From: Sideroxyarcus sp.
Lineage (GTDB): Bacteria > Pseudomonadota > Gammaproteobacteria > Burkholderiales > Gallionellaceae
DNA: 52,888 nt
Reading direction: 5' to 3'
NCBI GenBank assembly: GCA_030652215.1
Contig: JAUSBC010000095.1
Coordinates: 1-52,888, forward strand
The notes beneath the pieces are model-generated. The model searched no databases, was not told the DNA's origin, and was given only the letters and a program-made list of their open reading frames with translations. The position numbers and the translations under genes are program-made. Each line of letters starts with the position of its first letter. Positions within the stretch are counted from its first letter, which is position 1. Positions 45,149 to 52,888 of the stretch are shown piece by piece.

Positions 45149-45835
45149 TCACTCCCTGATCAGCATGTAACCCTTGCGGATCACGGTCTGGATACGGGAA
45201 CGTCCATCCGATGCTTCACCCAGTTTCTGACGGATGTTGCACATGTGCATGTCGATGGATCGGTCAAAGCGTTGCAAGGGGCGGCCAAGGGCCTGTTCGG
45301 ACAACTCATCCTTGCTGACAACTTGTCCAGCACTGCGCACCAGTACTTCCAGCAGGCCGAATTCGGTGCTGGTCAGTTCGACCGGTTTACCGTCGCGTTC
45401 GACTTTGCGTTTTTCCGGCCATACAGCCAGCGTGCCGACCTTGATCGCCCGCGACTCGGTCTCTGCCGGATTGCCCGTGCGCTTCAGGATGGCGCGTATG
45501 CGCGCAGTCAGTTCCCGGGCAGTACAGGGTTTGGGGACATAGTCGTCCGCGCCCAGTTCCAATCCCACGATGCGGTCGGTATCGTCGCCGCGCGCGGTGA
45601 GCATGAGGATGGGCATGGCGCTTTCGCTGCGCACGCGGCGCAACACCTCGATCCCGTTGATGCCGGGCATCATCACATCGACGACGGCGATGGCATACCG
45701 GCCGCTCAGCGCTTCGCGCACGCCCGATTCCCCGTCATGCACCATGGCGACGTCGAACCCTTCCCGGGCGAGATAGTCGCGCAGCATCTCGACGAGTTCC
45801 ATGTCGTCATCGACCAGCAAAATCTTATCGCCCAT
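45149..45835 (-). CDS. CpxR-like OmpR-family response regulator
   Basis: DNA-binding regulator of 228 residues from the start at 45835 (MGDKILLVDDD); the frame to 45958 adds a stretch with no family match that would overlap a predicted operator. Its receiver has D9-D11, D53 (VVDVMMPG), T in LTARGDD, and K in YVPKP. The C-terminal winged helix reads VELTSTEFGLLEVLVRSAGQVVSKDELS and RSIDMHMCNIRQKLG, close to CpxR. It is first in an operon with the kinase gene. Two GTAAA-N5-GTAAA repeats lie upstream, the site known for CpxR. Confidence 0.93.
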   Translation of the reverse strand: MGDKILLVDDDMELVEMLRDYLAREGFDVAMVHDGESGVREALSGRYAIAVVDVMMPGINGIEVLRRVRSESAMPILMLTARGDDTDRIVGLELGADDYVPKPCTARELTARIRAILKRTGNPAETESRAIKVGTLAVWPEKRKVERDGKPVELTSTEFGLLEVLVRSAGQVVSKDELSEQALGRPLQRFDRSIDMHMCNIRQKLGEASDGRSRIQTVIRKGYMLIRE

Positions 45836-45913
45836 GTACCGCCCTGCTCGCTTCAATCCGATAGTGAGCATGTTATCTAATCGCCGCTTCCCAAGGCACC
45901 AGTATTCCGCTTC

Positions 45914-45928
45914 TTTACACAAATTTAC
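45914..45928 (-). promoter_or_regulatory. CpxR-type box 1
   Basis: TTTAC-ACAAA-TTTAC, which on the minus strand is GTAAA-N5-GTAAA, the exact published form of a CpxR site. It is 78 bases before the regulator start codon, in the gap shared with the EF-hand gene. Confidence 0.7.
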
Positions 45929-45969
45929 GCTTGCCACTTGCGTCGCGCATTCGCGCACCTTGACGCGGT

Positions 45970-45984
45970 TTTACCTGAATTTAC
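45970..45984 (-). promoter_or_regulatory. CpxR-type box 2
   Basis: TTTAC-CTGAA-TTTAC, again GTAAA-N5-GTAAA on the minus strand, 96 bases before the EF-hand start and 56 bases from box 1. Both boxes continue with GC on the plus strand (TTTACGC). A GATAAT at 46018-46023 is a possible -10 of the EF-hand gene. Confidence 0.7.
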
Positions 45985-46080
45985 GCGGTGCGATGTGCGG
46001 CAAACAAAGGTGCGGCCGATAATCGAATCATGTGCAGAACAGACTGCACAGCGCAAACCTTAACCAGCAAAGGAGCAACC

Positions 46081-46737
46081 ATGAGCAGCATTAGCGGAAT
46101 CGGCGGGAGCAGCACTTGGTCAATGATGCAGAGCATGCGCCAGAAAATGGCGGAGGACCTATTTTCAAAACTCGACACGTCCAGCCAGGGGTATATCGAC
46201 AAATCGACGTTGCAGACGGCTTTGGAGAATGTGTCTTCCTCGACATCGGACGTCGATGCATTGTTTACCAAACTCGATGTCGACGGTGACGGCAAGGTCA
46301 CCAAACAGGAGTTCACCGATATTCTGCAGCAACTCGAAAGCCAACTGCAGGCCGGCGAAAACATGCGCAGCGGCGGAATGCCGCCTCCCCCTCCGCCGCA
46401 GGACGATACGGGGTTCACCCAGAAAGAACTTACCGCCCAGCTCGATGAGATCGGCTCTTCCGACAGCAAGCGTTCCGGTCTGATTGCAAGCGTTATCGAG
46501 AATTTCGACCAGGCCGATACCGACGGGGACGGCAAAGTCAGCATGCGGGAAGCCATGGCGTTCGAGCAGTCGGGTTCGACCGCCGCAGGCGCTTCCTCGA
46601 GCACCAGCACCATGGATTCATCCGTGACCTCAGCCGACTCTGCCGAAAAGATATTTAAACAAATCATGATGTTGATGCAGGCATACAACACCGGAAACGA
46701 CCCTGGCAAAGATAGTGTTTTGTCGTTGTTGGCGTAA
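46081..46737 (+). CDS. EF-hand calcium-binding protein
   Basis: 218 residues, start chosen at 46081 (MSSISGIGG) with AAGGAG upstream. There are three EF-hand-like loops: a degenerate first one (DTSSQGYIDKST, from D32), and two canonical ones, DVDGDGKVTKQE (66-77) and DTDGDGKVSMRE (146-157). The middle holds a proline run (PPPPPP) and the C-terminus is Ser/Ala-rich. There is no signal peptide, though the Ser/Gly-rich N-terminus resembles bacterial EF-hand proteins named after the Xanthomonas effector XopAW. I take it as a calcium sensor or buffer, not as a proven effector. It is divergent from the CpxAR-like operon, with CpxR-type boxes in the shared promoter. Confidence 0.88.
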   Translation: MSSISGIGGSSTWSMMQSMRQKMAEDLFSKLDTSSQGYIDKSTLQTALENVSSSTSDVDALFTKLDVDGDGKVTKQEFTDILQQLESQLQAGENMRSGGMPPPPPPQDDTGFTQKELTAQLDEIGSSDSKRSGLIASVIENFDQADTDGDGKVSMREAMAFEQSGSTAAGASSSTSTMDSSVTSADSAEKIFKQIMMLMQAYNTGNDPGKDSVLSLLA

Positions 46738-46760
46738 TTTCCGGGGTGACGAAAATCCAT

Positions 46761-46788
46761 TGGCTTGCCGCCCGGCAAGCCATTTTTT
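46761..46788 (+). terminator. Rho-independent terminator after the EF-hand gene
   Basis: TGGCTTGCCG (46761-46770) and CGGCAAGCCA (46773-46782) form a 10-bp stem, followed by TTTTTT. Confidence 0.92.
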
Positions 46789-46882
46789 CGTCCCCGGCAT
46801 ATATCCCTCCTCTCCCGATTCACTCTTGCCGCAGGGCAGGTATAATTCGCACCCCCGTTTATCTAACTCTCAAGGAAAAATC

Positions 46883-48076
46883 GTGTCTCTCTCCAAACGC
46901 GTACAAGCCATCAAACCCTCCCCCACTCTTGCCGTCACCGCCCGTGCGGCAAAGCTGAAAGCTGAAGGCAAGGACATCATCGGACTGGGCGCTGGCGAAC
47001 CGGATTTCGATACGCCGCAACACATCAAGGACGCAGCCATCGGCGCGATCAACAAAGGCTTCACCAAGTACACCCCCGTTGGCGGCACGGCCTCGCTGAA
47101 GCAAGCCATCATCGCCAAGTTCAAACGCGACAACGGACTCGACTACACCGCGAAGCAGATTCTGGTTTCCTGCGGCGGCAAGCAGAGTTTCTTCAACCTC
47201 GCACTGGCGACCATCAATCCCGGCGACGAAGTGATCATCCCCGCCCCGTACTGGGTCTCCTACCCCGATATCGTGATCATCGCCGAAGGCAAACCCGTCA
47301 TCGTGGAAGCCGGTATCGAACAGGGTTTCAAGCTCACCCCCGCACAACTGGAAAAGGCGATCACGCCCAAGACCCGCATGCTGGTGATCAACAGCCCGAG
47401 CAACCCGTCCGGCGCCGTGTATACGCTGGAAGACCTGAAGGCACTGGGCGAAGTGTTGCGTAAGCACCCCAACATCCTGATCGCCACCGATGACATGTAC
47501 GAGCACATCGCGCTGACCGATGCCAAGTTCGTGAACATTCTGGACGCGTGCCCCGACCTGTATCCGCGCACCATGGTGTTGAACGGCGTCTCCAAGGCCT
47601 ACGCGATGACCGGTTGGCGCATCGGCTATGCAGCGGGTCCCGAAAATATCATCACCGCGATGGAAAACGTGCAGTCGCAAAGCACGTCCAACCCGACCTC
47701 GATCTCCCAGGTGGCTGCCGAAGCCGCTTTGAACGGTGACCAGGGTTGTATCACTCCGATGCTGAAGGCTTTCCGCGAGCGTCACCTGTTCGTGGTGAAC
47801 AAGCTGAACCAGATCCCCGGACTGAGCTGCATCATGGCGGGCGGCGCGTTCTACGCCTTCCCGGATGCGCGTGCCGCGATTGCCGCGTTACACAAGAAAG
47901 GCACCATCAAGGAAGCAACCGATATCGCCTTCTCCGAGTATCTGCTGGTCGAAGCCGGCGTCGCCGTGGTTCCGGGATCGGCATTCGGCAGCGAAGGTTA
48001 CATCCGCTTGTCCTTCGCCACTTCGATGGAGAATCTGGAAAAGGCGCTGGAGCGCATCGCTAAAGCTTTGGTATAA
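46883..48076 (+). CDS. aspC: Class I pyridoxal-phosphate aminotransferase (aspartate aminotransferase type)
   Basis: Cytosolic transaminase linking aspartate/oxaloacetate with glutamate/2-oxoglutarate. 397 residues from a GTG start at 46883 with AAGGA 6 bases upstream; an upstream in-frame ATG at 46715 would run through the EF-hand terminator. The subgroup signature is GLGAGEPDFDTPQHI and NSPSNPSGAVY; the PLP lysine lies in GVSKAYAMTGWRIGY, and the substrate-carboxylate arginine near IRLSFATS. This matches the I-gamma aspartate (or aspartate/prephenate) aminotransferases; prephenate activity cannot be excluded. A TATAAT at 46841-46846 is a likely -10. A strong terminator follows. Confidence 0.93.
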   Translation: MSLSKRVQAIKPSPTLAVTARAAKLKAEGKDIIGLGAGEPDFDTPQHIKDAAIGAINKGFTKYTPVGGTASLKQAIIAKFKRDNGLDYTAKQILVSCGGKQSFFNLALATINPGDEVIIPAPYWVSYPDIVIIAEGKPVIVEAGIEQGFKLTPAQLEKAITPKTRMLVINSPSNPSGAVYTLEDLKALGEVLRKHPNILIATDDMYEHIALTDAKFVNILDACPDLYPRTMVLNGVSKAYAMTGWRIGYAAGPENIITAMENVQSQSTSNPTSISQVAAEAALNGDQGCITPMLKAFRERHLFVVNKLNQIPGLSCIMAGGAFYAFPDARAAIAALHKKGTIKEATDIAFSEYLLVEAGVAVVPGSAFGSEGYIRLSFATSMENLEKALERIAKALV

Positions 48077-48097
48077 CGGCAAGCGATTTCCGGGCTC

Positions 48098-48141
48098 AAA
48101 AAAAACCGGCCGGCACATTCAATGTGCCGGCCGGTTTTTTT
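48098..48141. terminator. Bidirectional terminator
   Basis: An A run, then CCGGCCGGCACATT, one base, and AATGTGCCGGCCGG with a T run: an almost perfect hairpin with A- and T-tracts on the two sides. It serves aspC and the converging 1050-residue gene. Confidence 0.95.
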
Positions 48142-48159
48142 CGTCCAACTGAAGGGAAC

Positions 48160-51100
48160 TCAGTTCCCGGCGCGCAGCTTGGGCTCGGTAACGGTTCCGA
48201 ATAGAGTCAGCGCGTTGTTGCCCGTACGCATTTTGATCTCGGCGCCGAACTTTCCGCCGAGCTGATTGGTGGCGGACACATCGAATGTGCCGCTGGCGCT
48301 CAGCATGTTGGAGGCGACTCTCACCTGGCGGAAGCGCGTAATGTGGTTGTCGAACTGCACCAGGCCAATCAGGTCGTCAAAATGCGTACGCCCGCCCACC
48401 ATATGCTCGCGGCTCAGCAGACGCGCGGTCTCCACCATGTCGAACCCGTTGATAATTCCCTTCTTCACAGAGAACGAACCGTCCAGCGTCGGCGCCTCGA
48501 CCATCTGCGAAATCTTCTCTCCGCTAAAGGAGAAAGCGCCCTCACCGTACAGCTCGCCTTCGATTCCGTATTTCGGGAACATCTTGTTCAGTTCAAAGGT
48601 CTTCGCTTCCAGATGGCCCTGCAACTGCCATCCCTTGAGCCAATTGAGTTTGGCGCTGCCCATCAGCATGCCGTTGTAAATGTGCGCATCGAACTCGGTA
48701 AAATTGATCTCGCCGTCACCCAACACACCCTTGGCACTCAGATCGCTGAACACCACATCCGGCAGGAAGAACAGGCTGCTCTCCCTCATGTTTATCCCCA
48801 GTTGCCAGCGCCCCTGGTCGGGCTGCAAGTCGATACCGAGTTTGTCGTCGGCGCTGTGAAGTGCAACGCGGCTGATCGCCCCCTGCACGTCGATGTCGGC
48901 AATGCCGCTGAAGACGGGCAGTGCGACTTCGTCGGTGACGATCTTCAAACGCTGCACGGTCAGATGCCGCACCGGGTATTGCCTGTTGGCACCCGCCAGT
49001 TTCAGGCTGGCCGCCTGTTTGTCGAGCAGAGCGCCCTGGATGCTGACATCCTGCAGTTCGGCGTCGTCGATCACCTTGACGTCCGACAGCAAAGAGAACA
49101 CATCGAAGCTCAGCACGATGCCGGCAACCTTCACTTCCTGCGCGCTGCCCAGCGTCACGCTGTGCAGCGTCAACTTGGGCGGCAACGAACTCGCGCTCAA
49201 TTTTCCGATGCGTACCGGCTGCTTCATCTGTGCGGAAAGGCTCTTTTCCAGCGGCGCGATATATTCTTCGAGCGGGTAAACATAGGGCAGCACCACCGCG
49301 ACAATTATTGCCAGCAAGCTCAGAGCGAATGATATTTTTCCCAGCGGCAGCGGTTTGCGACGCTTTCTGACGATAGGCATTTGCTGTGCGCGGGATAGAG
49401 ATTGCGCCACCTGCGCGGCCTGTTCGACTTCCTGCAAGGATTGCGTTATAGCGCGCTGTTCGGCTTCCGCCCACGCCTTGGCCTGCTCTTCCGCCAGCGC
49501 CTCCTCCTCTTCTTTCCTGCGCGCCTCTTCTTGAAGCTTGTGCCGTGCCGCCTCGGACTCTTCCTTGAGGCGCGCCATCTCGGCCGCAATATCCGACGCT
49601 GAACGCATCTCGGATGCAGCCTTTGCCGCTGCAAGCTGTTCGGCATCGAGCTCGGCTTCGGCATCCCCCGATTGCACAACGGCAGGACGCGCGCTCGGTG
49701 CGGGCGGCGCGGCTCCCGTGAAGTCGTCCAGTTGAATTTCGTAAGCTGGTGCGACATGGGGTGCCGGCCGGTTCACTGCCTCCGCGATAGCCCGTTTGGC
49801 GCGTTCTTCCGCTTCGAGTTTGGCGACCGTCTCCTCATGTAGTTGTTTTGCGAGCGCTTCGGCAATTGCCCTGGCTTCATCCTCTGCACGCAATCTTGCA
49901 TCCGCTTCTGCACGCACCCTGGCAACGGCTTCCTGTTCCGCCCTGACCAGGGCTGCCTCGTGCTCGGCTTTCACGCGCGCGACTTCCGCTTCCCGGCGCG
50001 CATGTTCCTCTGCCTCGCGCCTGTCGCGCGCTTCCGCTTCGGCGCGCACCTTGGCGACGGCTTCTTGCTCCGCCCGCAAAAGGGCTGCCGCATGTTCGGC
50101 TTTTATTCGTGCAGCCTCGGCTTCGCGGCGCGCATTTTCTTCAGCTTCCTGTTTGGCTCGCGCTTCGGCCAGCGCTTTCGCCTCGGCCTCTTGTTTGGCG
50201 CGTGCTTCAGCGACTGCCTTTGCTTCCGCTTCGGCACGCTCCTTGGCGGCGGCCAACTCGGCCCTGATACGCGCAGCCTCCTGTTCGGCTTTCAGCAAAG
50301 CTGCCTCTGCTTCCTGCTTGGCCTTCGCGGCCGCCTCCAGCTCAGCCTTGACCCGTGCCGCTTCTTGCTCGACTTTCAAACGCGCCGCTTCCGCATCACG
50401 TTTTGCCTTGGCCTCGGCCTCTTGTTGCGCCCGTGCGGCCGCTTCTATCTCGGCGCGTGCGCGTTCCTCTGCTGCGGCTTTTGCGCGTGCGGCAACTTCC
50501 AGCGCCGCTTTGGCGCGTGCCGCCTCGTGTTGCGCCTGCAAACGCGCAGCCGCTTCTTCCTTTGCCTTGGCTTCGGCCACTTGCTGGGCGCGCGCTGCCG
50601 CCTCGATCTCTGCCCTGACTTTTGCCGCCGCTTCCAGCGCCGCCTTGTTGCGCGCAGCTTCCTGTTCCGCCTGCATCCTGGCAAGCGCCTCCTGCTTGGC
50701 TTTGGCTCCCGCCTGTGCGCGCAATTCTGCCTCGCGCTTCGCATTGGCTTCGGCGACCGCCCTGGCGCGTTCCTCAATCTCGGCGTCTTTTTTTGCTTTG
50801 GCTTCCGCCTTGGCCGCAGCCTCAGCTTCAGCCAGGGCTTTGCCGCGCGCCATAATCTCGGCTTCCTGCCGGGCTTTGGCTTCGGCCTTGGATGCGGCCT
50901 CCGCACTCGCCCTTGCCTTGGCAGCCGCTACGGCCGCTTCCAGTTGAGCGGCTTCGTCCGCCTTCTGCCTGGCAGCCAGTTCGGCAACATTCGGGGTGGA
51001 GGCGGCGCTCGGCGTATTGAAATCCAGATCCACCGAGGGTTTGGGCGTGAACATCTTCAGGGGATTGAATTTGGGAACCGTGATTTTCGGTTCGATATGC

Positions 51101-51312
51101 GGCCGGTTCTTGTCGCGGATATAACCTTCCTCTTCCAGTTCGCCAAGAATGTCCCTGCACCCTTCGCGCAGGCTGGGCGGTGCGCGCTTTGCCAATTCAT
51201 CTACAGTGGATTTGCCGTCGATAAGCGACAGGATGCGTTTGAGATCACTCGAAAGATTTGTTCCCTCGCTGTCGCCTTTGGCAGTCTTGATGAAGACGGT
51301 TTTCTTATCCAT
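48160..51312 (-). CDS. Large protein: N-terminal wHTH-like domain, long Ala/Glu/Lys coiled coil, membrane span, AsmA-like C-terminus
   Basis: 1050 residues. The N-terminal about 70 residues (MDKKTVFIKTAKGDSEG...LAKRAPPSLREGCRDILGEL) are shared with the next gene and look like a small winged-helix domain. Residues about 105-520 are an extremely Ala/Glu/Lys/Arg-rich coiled coil of irregular repeats such as EAAARAQQEAEAKAK, recalling TolA domain II. Membrane span: SFALSLLAIIVAVVLPYVYP at about 656-677. The C-terminal 370 residues resemble the AsmA/DUF748 group (VRIGKLSASSLPPKLTLHSV, FDAHIYNGMLMGSAKLNWLKGW), which acts in lipid transport or outer-membrane assembly. The orientation would put the coiled coil in the cytoplasm. 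I do not recognise a named family for the whole protein. Confidence 0.78.
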   Translation of the reverse strand: MDKKTVFIKTAKGDSEGTNLSSDLKRILSLIDGKSTVDELAKRAPPSLREGCRDILGELEEEGYIRDKNRPHIEPKITVPKFNPLKMFTPKPSVDLDFNTPSAASTPNVAELAARQKADEAAQLEAAVAAAKARASAEAASKAEAKARQEAEIMARGKALAEAEAAAKAEAKAKKDAEIEERARAVAEANAKREAELRAQAGAKAKQEALARMQAEQEAARNKAALEAAAKVRAEIEAAARAQQVAEAKAKEEAAARLQAQHEAARAKAALEVAARAKAAAEERARAEIEAAARAQQEAEAKAKRDAEAARLKVEQEAARVKAELEAAAKAKQEAEAALLKAEQEAARIRAELAAAKERAEAEAKAVAEARAKQEAEAKALAEARAKQEAEENARREAEAARIKAEHAAALLRAEQEAVAKVRAEAEARDRREAEEHARREAEVARVKAEHEAALVRAEQEAVARVRAEADARLRAEDEARAIAEALAKQLHEETVAKLEAEERAKRAIAEAVNRPAPHVAPAYEIQLDDFTGAAPPAPSARPAVVQSGDAEAELDAEQLAAAKAASEMRSASDIAAEMARLKEESEAARHKLQEEARRKEEEEALAEEQAKAWAEAEQRAITQSLQEVEQAAQVAQSLSRAQQMPIVRKRRKPLPLGKISFALSLLAIIVAVVLPYVYPLEEYIAPLEKSLSAQMKQPVRIGKLSASSLPPKLTLHSVTLGSAQEVKVAGIVLSFDVFSLLSDVKVIDDAELQDVSIQGALLDKQAASLKLAGANRQYPVRHLTVQRLKIVTDEVALPVFSGIADIDVQGAISRVALHSADDKLGIDLQPDQGRWQLGINMRESSLFFLPDVVFSDLSAKGVLGDGEINFTEFDAHIYNGMLMGSAKLNWLKGWQLQGHLEAKTFELNKMFPKYGIEGELYGEGAFSFSGEKISQMVEAPTLDGSFSVKKGIINGFDMVETARLLSREHMVGGRTHFDDLIGLVQFDNHITRFRQVRVASNMLSASGTFDVSATNQLGGKFGAEIKMRTGNNALTLFGTVTEPKLRAGN

Positions 51313-51559
51313 GTTCCGCGTTAAACATATTTATTGTTATGGCATCCATAAAAACCCGTGGTCCCGAACCATTACATAAAGCACCGGCTTGTTCTTGCCG
51401 GATTATTTGCGGTTCCAATATTAACCTGCCCCCAGCACCGCCACCACTTTTAAGTAGTACTTGCACCCACAATTTGAATCATTCCGGCAACCGGCTCAAA
51501 CCATCTCCTTGTCCCGGTAAAACCAGACAGCGCGCATTTCCAACATCTGCCGTGCGCGA

Positions 51560-52771
51560 CTAGCGTTTTACTCCGAAGGTGGTCTTGAGCGCTGCAATAT
51601 CCAGATGAGCCTCCGCCAGCAGCTTCTTTAGCTTGGCGTTCTCGTTTTCCAGTTCGCGCAAGCGGCTTGCCACGCTCGCATCCATGCCGCCATGCATGGC
51701 GCTCATGATGTAGGAACCCGCATCGCCGAGCCCTCTTTCGGAACGCGATTCCTCGCCCGCCATTTCGACGGCCTGCGCGCGAAGCTTTGCTTCCTGTTGG
51801 GTTCTGGTCTCCGCCTCGGCCTTGGCGCGGGCGGCATTTTCGGCTTGCTCGCGGATTGCGGCTTCCTGCTGAGCCTTCATCTCCAGCTCGACTCTGGCCC
51901 GCGCAAAGTTTTCGGCTTCCTGTCTGGCTTTAGCCTCGATCTCGTCCGCCCTGAGCTTGGCCGCGATGGCAGCCTCCAGCTCGGCACGGGCGCGGGACGC
52001 TTCCTCCTCTTTCTGCCTGGCCAGCTCGGCAGCAAGGCGCGCAGTTTCGGCCTGCCCAAGCATTGGTGCATCACGTTGGGCCTTCCGTTCGGCGACAGCT
52101 TTGGCGTGAACAATCTGTTCGGCATCCTGCCTGGCTTTGGCTGCGGTCTTGGTCTTTATATCGGCATCCGACCTGACCTTGGCAACGGCCACCGCCGACT
52201 CCAGTTCGGCACGGACTCGCGCCGCTGCTTCCGCTTTCTGCCTGGCTGCCAGCTCGGCCGCGTTCTTTGCAAGTGCGGCTTGTTCGTGTGTCTCTGCTTC
52301 ATGCTGCCGGGCCTTGGCCTCCGCAGCGGCACTGGCTCGCGCAGCCTTGTCGGCATCCTGTCCGGCTTTGGCTTCTGCCCGGGCGGCCTTTGCCTCGGCT
52401 TCAGACTTGACTTTGGCAGTTGCAAAGAATGCCTTCAGTTCCGCGCGCGCGCGCGCGGAATTATCCTCGTTATGATTGCTTGCCTGTACCGCTGCCGGGC
52501 TGGGAGCCGGCGTCTTCTGCGCCACAGCAGCGGACGAGGGGGTTCCGCTTTCTACTGCGGCTACGCTTTGGCCGACAATGTATTTGCCCGCCACCAACGC
52601 GCTTATCAGTTCATTCCATTTGTTTCGCAGACTGGGCGGTGCGCGCTTCGCCAATTCATCGGAAGGCGTTTTAGCGTCAACAAGCGCCAGCGTGCGCATG
52701 AGGTCGAGCGAAATTTCCGTGCCTGCGTTTTCGCCCTTGGCAGTTTTGAAATAGACAGTTTTCTTATTCAT
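51560..52771 (-). CDS. Paralogous Ala-rich coiled-coil protein with a transposase-OrfA-like tail
   Basis: 403 residues. The first 70 residues (MNKKTVYFKTAKGENAG...LAKRAPPSLRNKWNELISAL) are clearly paralogous to the start of the 1050-residue protein. Residues about 105-340 are an Ala/Glu/Lys/Arg coiled coil. Unlike its paralogue it has no membrane span and no AsmA-like part. It ends HGGMDASVASRLRELENENA followed by KLKKLLAEAHLDIAALKTTF, which closely resembles the leucine-zipper end of IS3-family OrfA. It is presumably cytoplasmic. It lies upstream of its paralogue with a 247-base gap in which I see no gene. Function unknown. Confidence 0.75.
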   Translation of the reverse strand: MNKKTVYFKTAKGENAGTEISLDLMRTLALVDAKTPSDELAKRAPPSLRNKWNELISALVAGKYIVGQSVAAVESGTPSSAAVAQKTPAPSPAAVQASNHNEDNSARARAELKAFFATAKVKSEAEAKAARAEAKAGQDADKAARASAAAEAKARQHEAETHEQAALAKNAAELAARQKAEAAARVRAELESAVAVAKVRSDADIKTKTAAKARQDAEQIVHAKAVAERKAQRDAPMLGQAETARLAAELARQKEEEASRARAELEAAIAAKLRADEIEAKARQEAENFARARVELEMKAQQEAAIREQAENAARAKAEAETRTQQEAKLRAQAVEMAGEESRSERGLGDAGSYIMSAMHGGMDASVASRLRELENENAKLKKLLAEAHLDIAALKTTFGVKR

Positions 52772-52888
52772 GTCCCATGCTCGAAATAATTATCCCGCAT
52801 TAAAAAATGACTTTCGCCGAAAAAGTACCGAAATCTTCTCAACAAACCGTTTCTCTTATTGACCAAGAGGCTCACAATCATTAGTATA

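Noticed and set aside
46715-46882. Upstream ATG extension of the aminotransferase
   Set aside because: It overlaps the end of the EF-hand gene and its terminator; the GTG at 46883 has a ribosome site and matches the family N-terminus.
49843-51324. 493-codon plus-strand frame opposite the coiled-coil gene
   Set aside because: It is the complement of an Ala/Glu/Lys-rich coding sequence, giving Arg/Cys/Phe/Leu-rich low-complexity translation.
51313-51559. Small gene or IS remnant between the two coiled-coil genes
   Set aside because: No ribosome site, inverted repeat pair or transposase-like frame is visible, despite the OrfA-like tail next to it.
1-52888. tRNA, rRNA or other structured RNA genes
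   Set aside because: I saw no clover-leaf arms, rRNA-like sequence or recognisable riboswitch in the intergenic gaps.

Overview
The window looks like a chromosomal segment of a betaproteobacterium, most likely a Nitrosomonadales/Gallionellaceae-type autotroph. The reasons are the moderately GC-rich codon use, a proteobacterial phosphoribulokinase homologue, an RNase E with a long basic tail, MtfA, and several dispersed REP-like repeats. This placement is inference from gene content; no rRNA or tRNA gene is present. There is no CRISPR array and no intact insertion sequence.

Layout. (1) 1-5280: the 3' part of rne, a strong terminator, and a secreted metallopeptidase fused to an outer-membrane barrel. 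(2) 5347-18249: three tandem minus-strand transcription units encoding large repeat-rich lipoproteins: Ig-like/DNRLRE, PD40 propeller, a 14-blade YVTN double propeller, an 18-copy 'WKSDGT' repeat protein and a ZU5-like/AVW-repeat protein. They also carry a small membrane protein, a broken mini-lipoprotein and a stand-alone degenerate receiver domain. (3) 18437-24641: a LuxR/NarL-type response regulator followed by three tandem paralogous membrane hybrid histidine kinases. (4) 24653-26975: a low-molecular-weight tyrosine phosphatase translationally overlapping a fourth hybrid kinase. (5) 27120-37930: a metallophosphoesterase, uvrB, a membrane protein with a HEPN-type motif, a degenerate phosphoribulokinase, a fragment of a sugar kinase, a PAS-GGDEF protein, mtfA, mak, dtd and a DUF2784 protein. 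(6) 37937-46737: a BamA/TamA-like barrel protein, a periplasmic-binding-protein/PAS/GGDEF protein, a CBS-kinase/double-receiver pair, a CpxAR-like pair and a divergent EF-hand protein. (7) 46883-52771: an aspartate-type aminotransferase and two paralogous alanine-rich coiled-coil proteins, one with an AsmA-like C-terminus and the other with a transposase-OrfA-like tail.

The most interesting unit is 5347-26975. A 14-bp palindrome, AGTCC-ATTT-GGACT, occurs once before each of two lipoprotein operons and twice in the gap between the third operon and the response-regulator gene. On the minus strand each copy runs directly into TATA(T/C), and it lies about 90-110 bp before the lipoprotein start codons. 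This suggests a dedicated regulon: membrane hybrid kinases signal to the LuxR-type regulator, which binds the palindromes and controls the lipoproteins and itself. A second, independent regulatory signature is a pair of CpxR-type boxes (GTAAA-N5-GTAAA) between the CpxAR-like operon and the EF-hand gene.

The window also holds several decayed or rebuilt genes. The phosphoribulokinase lacks the P-loop consensus and the catalytic glutamate. The tail of mtfA is cut by an in-frame stop. A mak 3'-end remnant lies about 2.6 kb from intact mak, and mak itself carries an in-frame dispersed repeat.
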